From Bacteroidales bacterium (GTDB lineage Bacteria; Bacteroidota; Bacteroidia; Bacteroidales; UBA932): 64,000 nt of DNA. The notes under the pieces are model-generated. The model made no database searches, had not been told where the DNA came from, and saw only the letters and a program-made list of their open reading frames with translations. This document shows positions 25,132-34,968 of the stretch, piece after piece. Position 1 is the stretch's first letter. Each line of letters opens with the position of its first letter. The translations under genes were made by a program, and so were the position numbers. The stretch lies in contig JAFYXO010000003.1 of NCBI GenBank assembly GCA_017546125.1, positions 1-64,000 of the forward strand, given 5' to 3'.

Positions 25132-25953
25132 TTACATTTTTACAATTTTTACATCCAATGCAGATTCGATCAACTCTATTATCAGGTCCAGATCTTCGGT
25201 ACTGAACTCACCGCTAAGCCTCTTTTTCATATCAGTAGCACCGAAAGAGACACCATAGTAATTTCCGATGGTCAGCAGCACCTCTTTAAGAGGGGTATCC
25301 TCGAAAATAAATGTCCCCCTGATCCAGGCTATACCATTGGGATTCCCTTTGTTTTCCACCTTTGGCTTGATCGCCCCGATGGGGATAAGGGCTGTCATCC
25401 CTTCGGAAAGAATCACCCCTTCAAGATTCTCAGTGCGGGCAAAATGGACCTTCCCCTCATAGAGACTCACCTTGGCCACAGGCAATGTCTCCAGTAGGAA
25501 CTTGGTCCCCAATACCCTAACAAATGAGTTTTCAGTAGTCACCTCAAATGGTTGGTCCGAATCTTTGGTCACTTCGAAATACCCCTTTCCGGTAAGCTCC
25601 ACCTTTCTGTCCCCCTTTCCGAAGCTCCATTCCCTGTAGGAGAGGGAGCCCCCTTCAGCCAATGTCACTTTGGTACTGTCAGGTAGTACAAACACCTCCT
25701 TAGCCCCCTGTGCTACCAGAGTCACCTCAGCAGTCATGACCAGTACAAAACGGACCATCACACCCAGGACCACTGCAGCTGCAATACCCGAGGCAAAATA
25801 GATCCATCCCCTACCCTTTTTTCTATGAGGTGTAACAGGTGATGTAATATTGTGCTCTGCATTAAACCTGGAGATAGCTTTCCTGGTATCCAGCTTCCCT
25901 TCCCGATAGTGTTTCAGCACAAAATCCAAGTGCTTGTTTTCGTTTTCTGACAT
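25132..25953 (-). CDS. FecR-type anti-sigma factor
   Basis: About 273 residues from ATG 25953 (MSENENKHLDFVLKHYREG); a GTG 21 bp upstream is less likely. A short cytoplasmic N-terminus is followed by one membrane helix (about 52-75 in this numbering) and the FecR domain (about 85-180: VFVLPDSTKVTLAEGGSLSY, KVELTGKGYFEVTKDSDQPF). A C-terminal STN-like segment (FIFEDTPLKEVLLTIGNYYGV) ends the protein. It lies between the ECF sigma gene and the TonB receptor, the standard cell-surface signalling order. A large palindromic element separates it from sigma. Confidence 0.92.
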   Translation of the reverse strand: MSENENKHLDFVLKHYREGKLDTRKAISRFNAEHNITSPVTPHRKKGRGWIYFASGIAAAVVLGVMVRFVLVMTAEVTLVAQGAKEVFVLPDSTKVTLAEGGSLSYREWSFGKGDRKVELTGKGYFEVTKDSDQPFEVTTENSFVRVLGTKFLLETLPVAKVSLYEGKVHFARTENLEGVILSEGMTALIPIGAIKPKVENKGNPNGIAWIRGTFIFEDTPLKEVLLTIGNYYGVSFGATDMKKRLSGEFSTEDLDLIIELIESALDVKIVKM

Positions 25954-26052
25954 AGATTTGATCGATATCTTCACCTATAAGACGAAGAAGTTATTAAAAA
26001 GTACTATTCTGAATTAAAAAAATCATTTTCATCCTGACACCCCACACCTCCA

Positions 26053-26162
26053 CTTGGTCAGTAACCTACTCTAAATCAACACTTTCCTGTGTTTTAGGGT
26101 GGGTAAAATCACCCACCCTAAAACACAGGAAGTCGCTGTATATCAACAAGTTGCTGACCAAG
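26053..26162. repeat. Nested palindromic element between sigma and fecR genes
   Basis: An inner perfect 21-bp inverted repeat (26084-26104 and 26111-26131, loop AAAATC) starts TTCCTGTGTTTTAGGG. It is enclosed by an outer 13-bp arm pair: CTTGGTCAGTAAC (26053-26065) with GTTGCTGACCAAG (26150-26162), one G-T pair. The 15-16 bp between inner and outer arms is unpaired. The whole 110 bp folds as one long hairpin in either strand. It has no coding capacity. Candidates are a MITE-like insertion or a transcript element that partly uncouples fecR from sigma. Confidence 0.7.
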
Positions 26163-26179
26163 CTATAATTATGCAATTG

Positions 26180-26668
26180 TCAGCAGCATATCAGCATATA
26201 AATCTTCACTGCACCATCTTTAAGGATTTTCAGTGCTTTGCTTACCTGATTCTTGACAGTCTGGAGCGATATGCCAAGTTCAGAGGCTATCTCTTCCTGC
26301 CTGAGTCCGTCCCTCTTGGACATAAGAAATATTTCACGGCATTTTTCGGGGAGGGTATCAATAGCTGTCCACAGTCTGGCCTCCACCTCTGCATCTTCCA
26401 CTGTGGGCTCTTCAATATCCTCCACAGAACCATCCAGAGAGATGGACCCCTTTCCACCACCCTTTTTTCTCAAAATATCAAGAGATCTGTTTTTCACCAC
26501 CGAGTACAGGTACCCTTTCTGATTCACCACCTTCTCTCCCGCCGAGAGCTTCTCCCATAGCACACCAAAAGCCTCCTGCACCACATCTTCAGATGCATCT
26601 ATATCTTTAAGATAATGAAGTGCGAAAATACAAAGGGGTCTGTAATGGTATCTGAAAAGGTTCTCCAT
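26180..26668 (-). CDS. ECF-type sigma factor of a FecR/TonB signalling unit
   Basis: About 162 residues from ATG 26668 (MENLFRYHYRPLCIFALHYL), which begins 8 bp after the recJ stop. The longer frame would overlap recJ by 91 bp and is rejected. Region 2 is at about 5-75 (DIDASEDVVQEAFGVLWEKL), region 4 at about 105-160 (LPEKCREIFLMSKRDGLRQE, EIASELGISLQTVKNQVSKA). It is of the Bacteroidetes family-1 type, with FecR and a STN-containing TonB receptor downstream. Confidence 0.92.
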   Translation of the reverse strand: MENLFRYHYRPLCIFALHYLKDIDASEDVVQEAFGVLWEKLSAGEKVVNQKGYLYSVVKNRSLDILRKKGGGKGSISLDGSVEDIEEPTVEDAEVEARLWTAIDTLPEKCREIFLMSKRDGLRQEEIASELGISLQTVKNQVSKALKILKDGAVKIYMLICC

Positions 26669-26676
26669 CGGAACTG

Positions 26677-28410
26677 CTAGAACAGGTCTTCCCTGATTTT
26701 GATATCTTTTACGCGAAGCTGTATATTGGCTATACCTCTGTAGTAGTTCTCTGCTATAGAGTAGCATACATCTACCGGATTACCCACATGGAGATGTTCG
26801 AAATGTTCCGAACGGTTGAATGCTATAGCCGATATATGTCTGTATGGTTCATCCTCCTGGATGAGTTCGAGTTTCATATGGCCATTGTCCGAGCCCACTT
26901 TACGGCCATTGCCATTGTCGTATACATTCTCTGTAATAAATACAGGGGACTGGTTACCCGGGCCGAATGGCTGGAACTGCTTGAGCAGACGGAAGAATTT
27001 AGGGGTGATCTGCTTGAAGTCCAGATACGAATCGATATTTACAAGGGGAACGAGAAGTTCATCTGTAATTTTTGCTGCCACATAGGCCTCAAATTTGGCG
27101 CAGAAAGCTTCAAGATTCTCCTCTTTCATGGTAAGACCTGCGGCATACATATGACCGCCAAAGTTCTCAAGATACTCCGAGCAGTGCTCGATGGCGGTAT
27201 AAAGGTCAAAACCGGTAATACTTCTGGCCGAACCTGTGATAAATCCGTTTGACTGTGTCAGCACGATGGTAGGGCGATAATAGGCCTCCACAAGGCGTGA
27301 AGCCACGATACCCACAACACCTTTATGCCACTGGGGATTGTATACTATAGTCGATTTCTTGCTTGCAAAACCCGGACTGTTCTTCACCATATTGATCGCC
27401 TCGAAGGTGATCTCACGGTCGATACTTTTACGTTCGTTGTTGTGCTCGTTGATCGAGACACCGATGTTTTTGGCATCCTCCTCATTACGGCAGATCAGAA
27501 GATCCACAGCTGTCCTACCCGACTCCATACGCCCTGCAGCATTGATTCTGGGGCCTATTTTGAATACCACATCATCTATTGTAATCTTATGGTTCTCCAG
27601 ACCTGAGAGCTTGATGACAGACAATAGACCCTTACAAGGGGACTCGTTCAATCTCTGAAGACCATAATGGGCCAGAATTCTGTTTTCACCAGTCACAGAT
27701 ACCAGATCGGCAGCGATACTTACCGACACGAGGTCAAGGAGAGGTGTCACCTCATCAAAAGGGATGGATTTGTACTGGGCATAACCCTGCACAAGCTTGA
27801 AGCCCACTCCACATCCCGACAAATCGTCAAAAGGGTACTTGCAATCCTCTCTCTTGGGGTCGAGGACAGCTACAGCCGGCGGAAGCACCTCATCCGGAAG
27901 GTGATGGTCACAAATGATGAAATCAATCCCCTTCTCAGCTGCGTATTTCACCTTTTCTACAGCTTTGATTCCGCAGTCCAGTGATATGATCAGAGTGTAT
28001 CCATTCTCCACAGCCCAGTCAATACCCTTATATGAGACACCATACCCCTCATCATATCTGTCAGGGATATAGTATTCGAGATGACTGTTGAATCTCTTAA
28101 GGAAAGTGTACATGAGTGCCACTGCTGTGGTACCATCCACATCGTAGTCACCGTATATGAGGATATGTTCCTGAGATTTTATCGCTTTATCGAGACGCTC
28201 CACCGCTTTTTCCATATCGGTCATCAGGAACGGATCGTGAAGACGGGACAGATCGGGTCTGAAAAACTCACGCGCCTCTTCGTAAGATTTGATATTTCGC
28301 TGTATCAGAAGGTTAGCCAATACATGATCGATCCCCAGCTCTGCTGAGAGCTGACGGACCAACGCGGGATTACCCGGCTCTTTGACTATCCATTTTCTTT
28401 CTACTGCCAT
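26677..28410 (-). CDS. recJ: Single-stranded-DNA-specific exonuclease RecJ
   Basis: About 577 residues from ATG 28410 (MAVERKW). A 5'-to-3' ssDNA exonuclease in recombination and mismatch repair. DHH-family motifs are in order: YGDYDVDGTTA (about 84), SLDCGIKA (about 135), CDHHLPDE (about 160), and GPRINAAGRME (about 290). The DHHA1 domain is at about 350-450 (GFITGSARS, ENFGGHMYAAG). The C-terminal OB-like part is complete. A -7-like TATTTTTG ends only 8 bp upstream of the ATG, so the transcript would be almost leaderless. Confidence 0.95.
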   Translation of the reverse strand: MAVERKWIVKEPGNPALVRQLSAELGIDHVLANLLIQRNIKSYEEAREFFRPDLSRLHDPFLMTDMEKAVERLDKAIKSQEHILIYGDYDVDGTTAVALMYTFLKRFNSHLEYYIPDRYDEGYGVSYKGIDWAVENGYTLIISLDCGIKAVEKVKYAAEKGIDFIICDHHLPDEVLPPAVAVLDPKREDCKYPFDDLSGCGVGFKLVQGYAQYKSIPFDEVTPLLDLVSVSIAADLVSVTGENRILAHYGLQRLNESPCKGLLSVIKLSGLENHKITIDDVVFKIGPRINAAGRMESGRTAVDLLICRNEEDAKNIGVSINEHNNERKSIDREITFEAINMVKNSPGFASKKSTIVYNPQWHKGVVGIVASRLVEAYYRPTIVLTQSNGFITGSARSITGFDLYTAIEHCSEYLENFGGHMYAAGLTMKEENLEAFCAKFEAYVAAKITDELLVPLVNIDSYLDFKQITPKFFRLLKQFQPFGPGNQSPVFITENVYDNGNGRKVGSDNGHMKLELIQEDEPYRHISAIAFNRSEHFEHLHVGNPVDVCYSIAENYYRGIANIQLRVKDIKIREDLF

Positions 28411-28417
28411 ATCTTTG

Positions 28418-28465
28418 CAAAAATACAACTTTTATTCCTAATTCGGTAAAAAAAAGTTATTTTTG
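28418..28465. promoter_or_regulatory. Divergent promoters for recJ and lysS
   Basis: TATTTTTG occurs on the minus strand at 28425-28418 (toward recJ) and on the plus strand at 28458-28465 (toward lysS), each a full match to TAnnTTTG. The -33 elements are only T-rich and lack a clear TTG. Confidence 0.5.
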
Positions 28466-28492
28466 CCCTTTATTACAAAAACTGACTATACA

Positions 28493-30004
28493 ATGGATAT
28501 TTTAGACCTAAACGAACAGGAATTGAACAGGCGCGAAGCCCTCAAACAACTAGAGGCATTGGGTATCGAAGCTTATCCTGCAGCACAATATCACGTAAAT
28601 ACCACTACCAAAGAGATCAAAGAGAAGTATAACGCCGAAGAGGGCAACTTCCAGAATGTGGTGATTGCCGGTAGAATTATGAGCAGAAGAATCATGGGTG
28701 CTGCATCATTTATGGAGCTTCAGGACTCAGAAGGCAGAATTCAGGTCTACGTCAAACGCGATGAGATTTGCGAAGGTGAAGACAAAACCATGTACAATAC
28801 CGTATTCAAGAAACTTCTTGATATCGGTGACATCATTGGTATCGAAGGTTTTGCATTCATCACTCAGACAGGACATCTGTCTGTCCATGCAAAAAAACTT
28901 ACAGTTTTGAGCAAATCTCTAAGGGTACTCCCTATCGTCAAAGAGAAAGAGGGTGAGGTATTTGACGCATTCTCAGATCCAGAACTCAGATACCGTATGA
29001 GATATGTGGACCTTATCGTGAACCCACAGATCAAAGATACATTCATCAAGAGATCCCAAATCATCGCCACCATGAGGGAGTACTTCAATGAGCACGGCTG
29101 TCTGGAGGTGGAGACACCTATCCTTCAGTCTATCCCAGGCGGTGCCACTGCAAGACCGTTCATCACTCACCACAACGCACTTGACATTCCACTATATCTC
29201 CGTATTGCCAACGAGCTTTACCTCAAGAGACTTATCGTAGGTGGTTTCGACGGTGTATACGAGTTTGCAAAAGACTTCCGTAACGAAGGTATGGACAAGA
29301 CCCATAACCCTGAGTTCACATGTATGGAGATCTATGTAGCTTATAAAGACTACATCTGGATGATGGAGTTTGTAGAGAAACTTCTCGAGAAGATAGCTAT
29401 CAGACTTCACGGAAAGACCACCGTACAGATCGGAGGCCACGAAATAGATTTCAAAGCACCTTTCCGCAGACTCCCTATGCTTGAAGCGATAAAAGAGTAT
29501 GCAGGTGTAGACGTAGAGGGTATGGATGAAGACCAGCTTCGTCAGGTGTGCAAGGATCTCAATGTCCCTGTGCAGCCAAGCTACGGTGTAGGCAAACTTA
29601 TTGACGCTATCTTCGGTCAATATTGTGAGGATCACCTTATCCAGCCTACTTTCATTACCGACTACCCTATCGAGATGTCACCTCTTACCAAGAAACACCG
29701 CTCTAACCCCCGTCTTACCGAGAGATTTGAGCTATTCGTAAACGGTAAGGAGCTTGCCAATGCATATAGTGAGCTTAACGACCCTATCGACCAGCTTGAC
29801 AGGTTCAAGAAACAGCTCGAACTTAAAGAGAAGGGTGATGACGAGGCTATGTACATCGATATGGACTTCGTTCGCGCTCTTGAGTACGGTATGCCACCTA
29901 CATCGGGACTTGGTATGGGTATCGACCGTCTGACCATGTTCATGACCGGTGCCACCACCATCCAGGATGTACTCTTCTTCCCTCAAATGCGTCCTGAAAA
30001 ATAG
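28493..30004 (+). CDS. lysS: Lysine--tRNA ligase, class II
   Basis: About 503 residues from ATG 28493 ([17 protein letters not shown]); the longer frame would begin at the promoter. The N-terminal OB-fold anticodon domain (about 50-140: [20 protein letters not shown]) is followed by the class II catalytic core. That core shows motif 1 (about 205, [19 protein letters not shown]), motif 2 ([19 protein letters not shown], about 257) and motif 3 ([15 protein letters not shown], about 478). Complete. Followed 6 bp later by the trmH-like gene. Confidence 0.96.
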   Translation: MDILDLNEQELNRREALKQLEALGIEAYPAAQYHVNTTTKEIKEKYNAEEGNFQNVVIAGRIMSRRIMGAASFMELQDSEGRIQVYVKRDEICEGEDKTMYNTVFKKLLDIGDIIGIEGFAFITQTGHLSVHAKKLTVLSKSLRVLPIVKEKEGEVFDAFSDPELRYRMRYVDLIVNPQIKDTFIKRSQIIATMREYFNEHGCLEVETPILQSIPGGATARPFITHHNALDIPLYLRIANELYLKRLIVGGFDGVYEFAKDFRNEGMDKTHNPEFTCMEIYVAYKDYIWMMEFVEKLLEKIAIRLHGKTTVQIGGHEIDFKAPFRRLPMLEAIKEYAGVDVEGMDEDQLRQVCKDLNVPVQPSYGVGKLIDAIFGQYCEDHLIQPTFITDYPIEMSPLTKKHRSNPRLTERFELFVNGKELANAYSELNDPIDQLDRFKKQLELKEKGDDEAMYIDMDFVRALEYGMPPTSGLGMGIDRLTMFMTGATTIQDVLFFPQMRPEK

Positions 30005-30010
30005 CATACT

Positions 30011-30829
30011 ATGGGCCTTGAGCTTATAACCTCCACACAGAATCCTAAAATCAAGGATTTGACTCTCCTGCTCGAGAAATCGAAAGAGAGGAGACAAAAG
30101 GGGTTATTTGCTGTAGAAGGTATCCGCGAAATAACAAATTGCGCAGCAGGTGGTTTTACCGCCTCTGCGCTATTTTATTGTCCTGACATCATTGATCCTA
30201 AGGACTTTGAAGAGTTGCAGCACACCCTTCACCTCGAGCAGAGAGGGCTCTTCGCTGTAGCGCCAAACGTATACCAGAAGATAGCTTACCGCAGCACCAC
30301 TGAAGGGGCAGTAGCCCTGTTCAAAACCAAAGAGCGGAAGCTGGAAGATATTGCCCTACCGGGCAATAAGGCTCCCCTTGTACTTGTCCTCGAATCTGTA
30401 GAGAAGCCCGGCAATCTCGGGGCCATCCTCCGCACAGCCGATGCTGCAGGTGTGGATGCAGTGATCATCTGCGATCCCCTCACCGACCTCTACAATCCGA
30501 ACCTCATCCGAGCAAGCATCTCGGGGGTATTCACACTCCCAATCGCCACAGCCACATCACAAGAGGCTGCCCAGTGGCTGAAGGAGCGCCATTTCCAGAT
30601 CCTCACTGCCCAGCTGCAGGATTCCAAGCCCTATTACGATATCGACATGACCCTCGCTACCGCAATAGTATTCGGCACAGAAGCCGACGGGCTGAGCGAC
30701 TTCTGGCGTGAGCAGTCCAATGCCAAGATCCTCATCCCAATGCTCGGCAAACTCGATTCACTCAACGTCTCGGTATCGGCAGCGGTCCTTTGCTACGAGG
30801 CAGTCAGACAAAGAAACAAAAACCTGTAA
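30011..30829 (+). CDS. TrmH/SpoU-family RNA 2'-O-methyltransferase
   Basis: 272 residues. An N-terminal substrate-binding domain (1-105) is followed by a SPOUT knot domain with the three conserved motifs: EKPGNLGAILRTADAAG (about 122), IVFGTEADGLS (about 217) and IPMLGKLDSLNVSVSAAVL (about 235). The target could be 23S rRNA or tRNA; the sequence alone does not decide. Lies between lysS and aroE, 2 bp from the latter. Confidence 0.9.
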   Translation: MGLELITSTQNPKIKDLTLLLEKSKERRQKGLFAVEGIREITNCAAGGFTASALFYCPDIIDPKDFEELQHTLHLEQRGLFAVAPNVYQKIAYRSTTEGAVALFKTKERKLEDIALPGNKAPLVLVLESVEKPGNLGAILRTADAAGVDAVIICDPLTDLYNPNLIRASISGVFTLPIATATSQEAAQWLKERHFQILTAQLQDSKPYYDIDMTLATAIVFGTEADGLSDFWREQSNAKILIPMLGKLDSLNVSVSAAVLCYEAVRQRNKNL

Positions 30830-30831
30830 CC

Positions 30832-31590
30832 ATGAGCACTCCGAAACATTTCGGGCTCATAGGTCACCCTATTTCCCATAGCCAGAGCCCGGCACTATTC
30901 TACCAGTACCACCCCGGAACACAAGACACCTACGATCTCATCGAGACACCCGATTTCAACGAGGCGATCTCAATATTCCGTGACCGCTACGACGCCATCA
31001 ACATTACCGCTCCATTCAAAGAGAGGGCATTTTTGGAGGCAGATACACTCGAGAGGGATTGCGAGCTTTGCGGAGCAACAAACCTGCTAAAAAAGGAAGG
31101 CACCCGGATTAAAGGGTACAACACAGATATCGACGGAGTCCTGCGAACCATTGCAGCCCACTGCGGCGAGGCGCAATATGGGCGCAGCGCACTTATTATA
31201 GGATGCGGAGGTGCAGGAAAAGCTGCAGCTATCGCCATGGCTAAACTCGGGTGCAAGGTGACTATTGCTAACCGCACCCCACGCAAAGGGGAGCTATTTG
31301 CCGAGAGACTCATCTCTATCGGAGGATTTGACAATATCGACTCCGTATCACTTGAGAGAGGGTGCGAGATAGCCCAATGGTACGATTTCATCATCTATAC
31401 CCTACCCACATCCATTGAAGGGGTGTCACAGATCAATTTCGAGAAAAAAGTGATCCTGGAGGCAAATTATCGTGACCCTCAAATCACATCTGACCACATA
31501 AAAGAAACCACCCTTTACATCAGCGGTAAAGAGTGGCTCTTTCATCAGGCACAAGCGGCCTGGGATATTTTCTATACTACTTCCTGTTAG
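30832..31590 (+). CDS. aroE: Shikimate dehydrogenase
   Basis: About 252 residues from ATG 30832 (MSTPKHFGLIGHP), placed 2 bp after the methyltransferase stop. Reduces 3-dehydroshikimate with NADPH in the aromatic amino acid pathway. Visible features are HPISHSQSPALF (substrate loop), NITAPFK with the catalytic Lys, GYNTDIDG with the catalytic Asp, the GCGGAGKAAA nucleotide-binding turn and NRTPRKGE (NADP phosphate). Its 3' end overlaps the convergent MFS gene by 14 bp. Confidence 0.93.
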   Translation: MSTPKHFGLIGHPISHSQSPALFYQYHPGTQDTYDLIETPDFNEAISIFRDRYDAINITAPFKERAFLEADTLERDCELCGATNLLKKEGTRIKGYNTDIDGVLRTIAAHCGEAQYGRSALIIGCGGAGKAAAIAMAKLGCKVTIANRTPRKGELFAERLISIGGFDNIDSVSLERGCEIAQWYDFIIYTLPTSIEGVSQINFEKKVILEANYRDPQITSDHIKETTLYISGKEWLFHQAQAAWDIFYTTSC

Positions 31591-32941
31591 GTTCGTCAAG
31601 TTGTAGCTGAGGGTTCTTCTTAGATGAGAAGAAAAGAAGCAATGATACTGTGATAGCCACGATACCAAGACCGATAAAGATATACTCTGCTTTAACGGCT
31701 GCCTCAACACCTGAATTTCTCTCAAGGATACCACCTACGAAGATAGGAACCAATAGCATACCCATATTCTGGATCCAGTAGATAAGCGAGTAAGCTGTAC
31801 CAAGATTCTTCTCAGGAACAATCTTAGGAACTGATGGCCACATAGCTGCAGGAACCAATGAGTAACCTACACCCAAGATAGCGATACCGATATAACCGAA
31901 GATTGGCTGTGCAGGTGCAAAAGCGATGATAAGGTGTGCAGAGAATACAAGTACAGAACCTGTAATCATCCAAGTGGTAGCTTTACCGATTTTGTCTACA
32001 AGGCTACCAAATAGAGGGGTAAACACTACAGTAAAGAATGGAATCATAGATACCATTGTAGATGCTGTTCTTTCGAACTCTGCAGCCACTTCACCACCAA
32101 ATCTTGGGATAAGGATAGCTGTAGCGAATTTCTTGAATGAGATGATACAGCAGTAGAAGAATACACAAAGAAGAGAGATCAACAAATAGTGTTTATTGGT
32201 AAGCACTTTGATGATGTCAGAGAATTTGAATTTATCCTCCTCAGCAGTCTCCACTTTGTCAGTAGTACCTGTCTGTCTGTCAAATTTGGCATCCATAGCC
32301 ACGAAGATAGCCCATACGATAGAGCCCACAAGAAGAAGCATCACACCGATAAATGCAGGTTTGCAGGTAACATCAAGTGGATAACCGGCAGCAGACTCAG
32401 CCACCAATATCGGTGAAAGAAGCAAAGCGGCAGCAGTACCAAGACGTGCGATAGAGAGCTGAAGACCCATAGCCAACGCCATAGATTTGCCTTTGAACCA
32501 TTTGGCGATAGAGCGTGTCACAGCCACACCCGCGATCTCACTTCCGAGACCGAACAACATACAACCTACATAAGCGATAGTAAGAGAGTTGCCTGTAGCT
32601 ACGATAGTAGGTGAAGAGATGGTGATATAAACCAAAGCTGCACCCAAAGTCATAAGGCCCACGAAAATAGAACCGGTCACACGTACACCCCATTTGTCCA
32701 AAAGGATACCGCAAACGATAAGACCTCCCCATACACATAGGAAAGAGTAACCGCCTGCATAGAAACCATAGTCAGACATGCTCCAGCCAAGCTCAAGCAT
32801 TTCAGGGTTTTTGAAGATGTGAGAGATGGTAGAGAACATATCGTCGAAGAAATACGACGCAAACATAGGAACTACCAGGCACGCCCAAGCAATCCAACAT
32901 GCGCTCTTGCTCTCTTTCAAAGTTTTAACTACTTTATTCAT
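31577..32941 (-). CDS. MFS transporter (tandem paralogue 1)
   Basis: 454 residues with about 12 membrane segments. A central charged loop (about 225-250: KFDRQTGTTDKVETAEEDKF) divides the two six-helix halves. Between helices 2 and 3 is DKWGVRVTGS, the MFS loop motif. It is close in layout to the next gene (shared SVPKIV/SVPKLV, SIAKWFKGK/AIAKWFKGK and MGLQLSIARLG/MGLEMAIARLG segments), so the two arose by duplication. Substrate not readable; such pairs are often annotated as organic-acid or nitrate-type carriers without proof. Confidence 0.85.
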   Translation of the reverse strand: MNKVVKTLKESKSACWIAWACLVVPMFASYFFDDMFSTISHIFKNPEMLELGWSMSDYGFYAGGYSFLCVWGGLIVCGILLDKWGVRVTGSIFVGLMTLGAALVYITISSPTIVATGNSLTIAYVGCMLFGLGSEIAGVAVTRSIAKWFKGKSMALAMGLQLSIARLGTAAALLLSPILVAESAAGYPLDVTCKPAFIGVMLLLVGSIVWAIFVAMDAKFDRQTGTTDKVETAEEDKFKFSDIIKVLTNKHYLLISLLCVFFYCCIISFKKFATAILIPRFGGEVAAEFERTASTMVSMIPFFTVVFTPLFGSLVDKIGKATTWMITGSVLVFSAHLIIAFAPAQPIFGYIGIAILGVGYSLVPAAMWPSVPKIVPEKNLGTAYSLIYWIQNMGMLLVPIFVGGILERNSGVEAAVKAEYIFIGLGIVAITVSLLLFFSSKKNPQLQLDEPNRK

Positions 32942-32973
32942 AAGATTTTTTATTGATTGTTGATTGATTTGTC

Positions 32974-34332
32974 CTATTTGATGTTTGGCTCTTCAAGACC
33001 ATAGCCCTTCTTCCTATCCTCCACTTTAAGCCACAAGCCAAGTACAAGTGCAAGAATACCGAGTGACGAGAAGATAAGCATTGGCACTGTATAACCGCCT
33101 GTCACATCGAGTGCTTTACCGATGATGATAGGGAAAAGCATCAAGCCTATATTTTGGATCCAGAAGATCACAGAGTAAGCCGAACCAAGATATCTCTCCT
33201 CCACCAATTTTGGAACAGATGGCCAAAGCGCTGCAGGAACCAAAGAGAAAGATACACCCAAAAGGATGATAGCAGCGTATGCAATTGTGTTATTGAGAGG
33301 CACCAATGCAAAAGTCAAGTGACATACAATCATCAACATAGCACCGGCTATAAGCATAGTGGCACCTTTTCCCTTATTATCTAAGAAAGCTCCCAAGAAT
33401 GGGGTCAGAATCATTGCTCCAATAGGGAACCAAGAGAAAAGATTGGCAGCTTTATCGGTAGGCATATTAAGATTTGCCTCCAACATACCTGTTGCAAATT
33501 TCTGGAATGGGAAAATTGCAGAGTAGTAAAGTACGCAAAGACCTGCTACGATAAGGAAAGTCTTACTGGTAAACAATTTACCCACATCGCTAACTTTGAA
33601 CTGCTCTTCAGGCTCATCAGACGCCACCTCACCAAGCTGTGCATCGAGCTTCTTATCCATAAAAGTGAAAACAGTATATGTCAAAAGACCGATAACCAAA
33701 AGGATAGTGCAGAACAATACAGGGGTTACAACTGTAGGCATCGCCTCATTCATATATGTTGACAACACAGGAGAGATACGGAATACAGCAAACACGCCCA
33801 AACGTGCGATCGCCATCTCCAGACCCATCGCAAGTGCCATCTCCTTACCTTTGAACCATTTGGCAATAGCTTTCGATACAGTCACACCTGCCATCTCCAC
33901 ACCACAACCGAAAATCATAAATCCCACAGAAGCCAATTTTGCTGTAGGGGGAAAGTCTGACCAGAAAGAATTAAGGAAGCTATATAGGCCAGATTCAGGG
34001 GTGAACAAATCACTGATTGCATAAAGTTTTATAGACGCACCTATCACCATCACAGCCCCGGAAAGGATACCTGTAAAACGGATACCCATCTTATCCAAAA
34101 TAATACCTGCAAATATCAGGAAGAATGCAAATACATTGAGGAAATACTCTGAGCTGCAGAAAGTTCCGTATGTCTCCGGACCCCAACCTCTTGTCTCTTC
34201 AAGAAGTGTGGACAGTGGTGACAACACATCAACAAACATATACGCAAAGAACATCATAAGAGCGATAAGCACGAGTGCACTCCAACGTGCGACACCGTTA
34301 TCGTTCAACAGTTTTTTAGTTTTAGTACTCAT
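32974..34332 (-). CDS. MFS transporter (tandem paralogue 2)
   Basis: 452 residues, about 12 membrane segments, with a cytoplasmic loop at about 228-245. It contains DKMGIRFTG in the helix 2-3 loop, AIAKWFKGKEMALAMGLEMA and WPSVPKLVEERYLGSAYSV. It lies upstream of its paralogue, with a 32-bp gap, so they are probably co-transcribed. The minus-strand TATTTTTG at 34388-34381 is a likely -7 element about 50 bp from the ATG. Confidence 0.85.
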   Translation of the reverse strand: MSTKTKKLLNDNGVARWSALVLIALMMFFAYMFVDVLSPLSTLLEETRGWGPETYGTFCSSEYFLNVFAFFLIFAGIILDKMGIRFTGILSGAVMVIGASIKLYAISDLFTPESGLYSFLNSFWSDFPPTAKLASVGFMIFGCGVEMAGVTVSKAIAKWFKGKEMALAMGLEMAIARLGVFAVFRISPVLSTYMNEAMPTVVTPVLFCTILLVIGLLTYTVFTFMDKKLDAQLGEVASDEPEEQFKVSDVGKLFTSKTFLIVAGLCVLYYSAIFPFQKFATGMLEANLNMPTDKAANLFSWFPIGAMILTPFLGAFLDNKGKGATMLIAGAMLMIVCHLTFALVPLNNTIAYAAIILLGVSFSLVPAALWPSVPKLVEERYLGSAYSVIFWIQNIGLMLFPIIIGKALDVTGGYTVPMLIFSSLGILALVLGLWLKVEDRKKGYGLEEPNIK

Positions 34333-34380
34333 AAATATTCAGTTATTGGGGGCCTAAAATAGGCATTTTTAGGGAGATGG

Positions 34381-34388
34381 CAAAAATA
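34381..34388 (-). promoter_or_regulatory. -7 element upstream of the MFS pair
   Basis: TATTTTTG on the minus strand matches TAnnTTTG. No convincing TTG lies 19-21 nt upstream, so the call rests on the -7 box and position. Confidence 0.4.
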
Positions 34389-34465
34389 AAATATCTAACG
34401 CCATTTTTATTTTTCGTTTTCGCATAATATTTGTACCTTAGCAAGTCATTTAAAAACGAGAAATT

Positions 34466-34927
34466 ATGTCACTAAACAAAGTAATGCTGATTGGCAATGT
34501 AGGGAAAGACCCCGAGGTAAGACATTTGGAGAGCGGAGCAGTAACCGCATCATTCACACTTGCTACCACAGAGAGATACAAAGACAAAAACGGGGAGACT
34601 AAAGAGCAGACCGAATGGCACAACATCGTATGTTGGAGATCATTGGCTGAGATAGTTGAAAAATATGTAAGGAAGGGAACTCAGCTTTACATAGAGGGCA
34701 GAATCCGCACCCGTTCTTATTCAGACAGGGATGGAAACACCCGTTACATCACCGAGATCAATGCCGACAATCTCCAGATGCTTGGCCGCAAAGGGGAGAG
34801 CACCGGATATCAGGCACCTGCTGCACCGGCACCTGCATACCAGCAGGCAGCACCTGCAGCACCTAAAAGCACCCCTATCATTGACATCAACAGTGTAGAG
34901 GACGAGGGTGATGATCTTCCATTCTAA
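34466..34927 (+). CDS. ssb: Single-stranded DNA-binding protein
   Basis: 153 residues. The N-terminal OB fold (1-110) begins MSLNKVMLIGNVGKDPEVR and includes EWHNIVCWRSLAEI and GTQLYIEGRIRTRSY. A Pro/Ala-rich linker (about 115-138) and the acidic C-terminal tip DDLPF that binds replication partners follow. The full length is normal for the family. Stands alone between a divergent MFS pair and purA. Confidence 0.95.
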   Translation: MSLNKVMLIGNVGKDPEVRHLESGAVTASFTLATTERYKDKNGETKEQTEWHNIVCWRSLAEIVEKYVRKGTQLYIEGRIRTRSYSDRDGNTRYITEINADNLQMLGRKGESTGYQAPAAPAPAYQQAAPAAPKSTPIIDINSVEDEGDDLPF

Positions 34928-34968
34928 TTCTAACCGAAATATCAAAATTTAAAATATAGAACTCAATT

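Noticed and set aside
26669-26767. Longer start for the ECF sigma gene overlapping recJ
   Set aside because: The extra residues come from the coding end of recJ in another frame; MENLFRYHYRPL is the normal beginning for this family.
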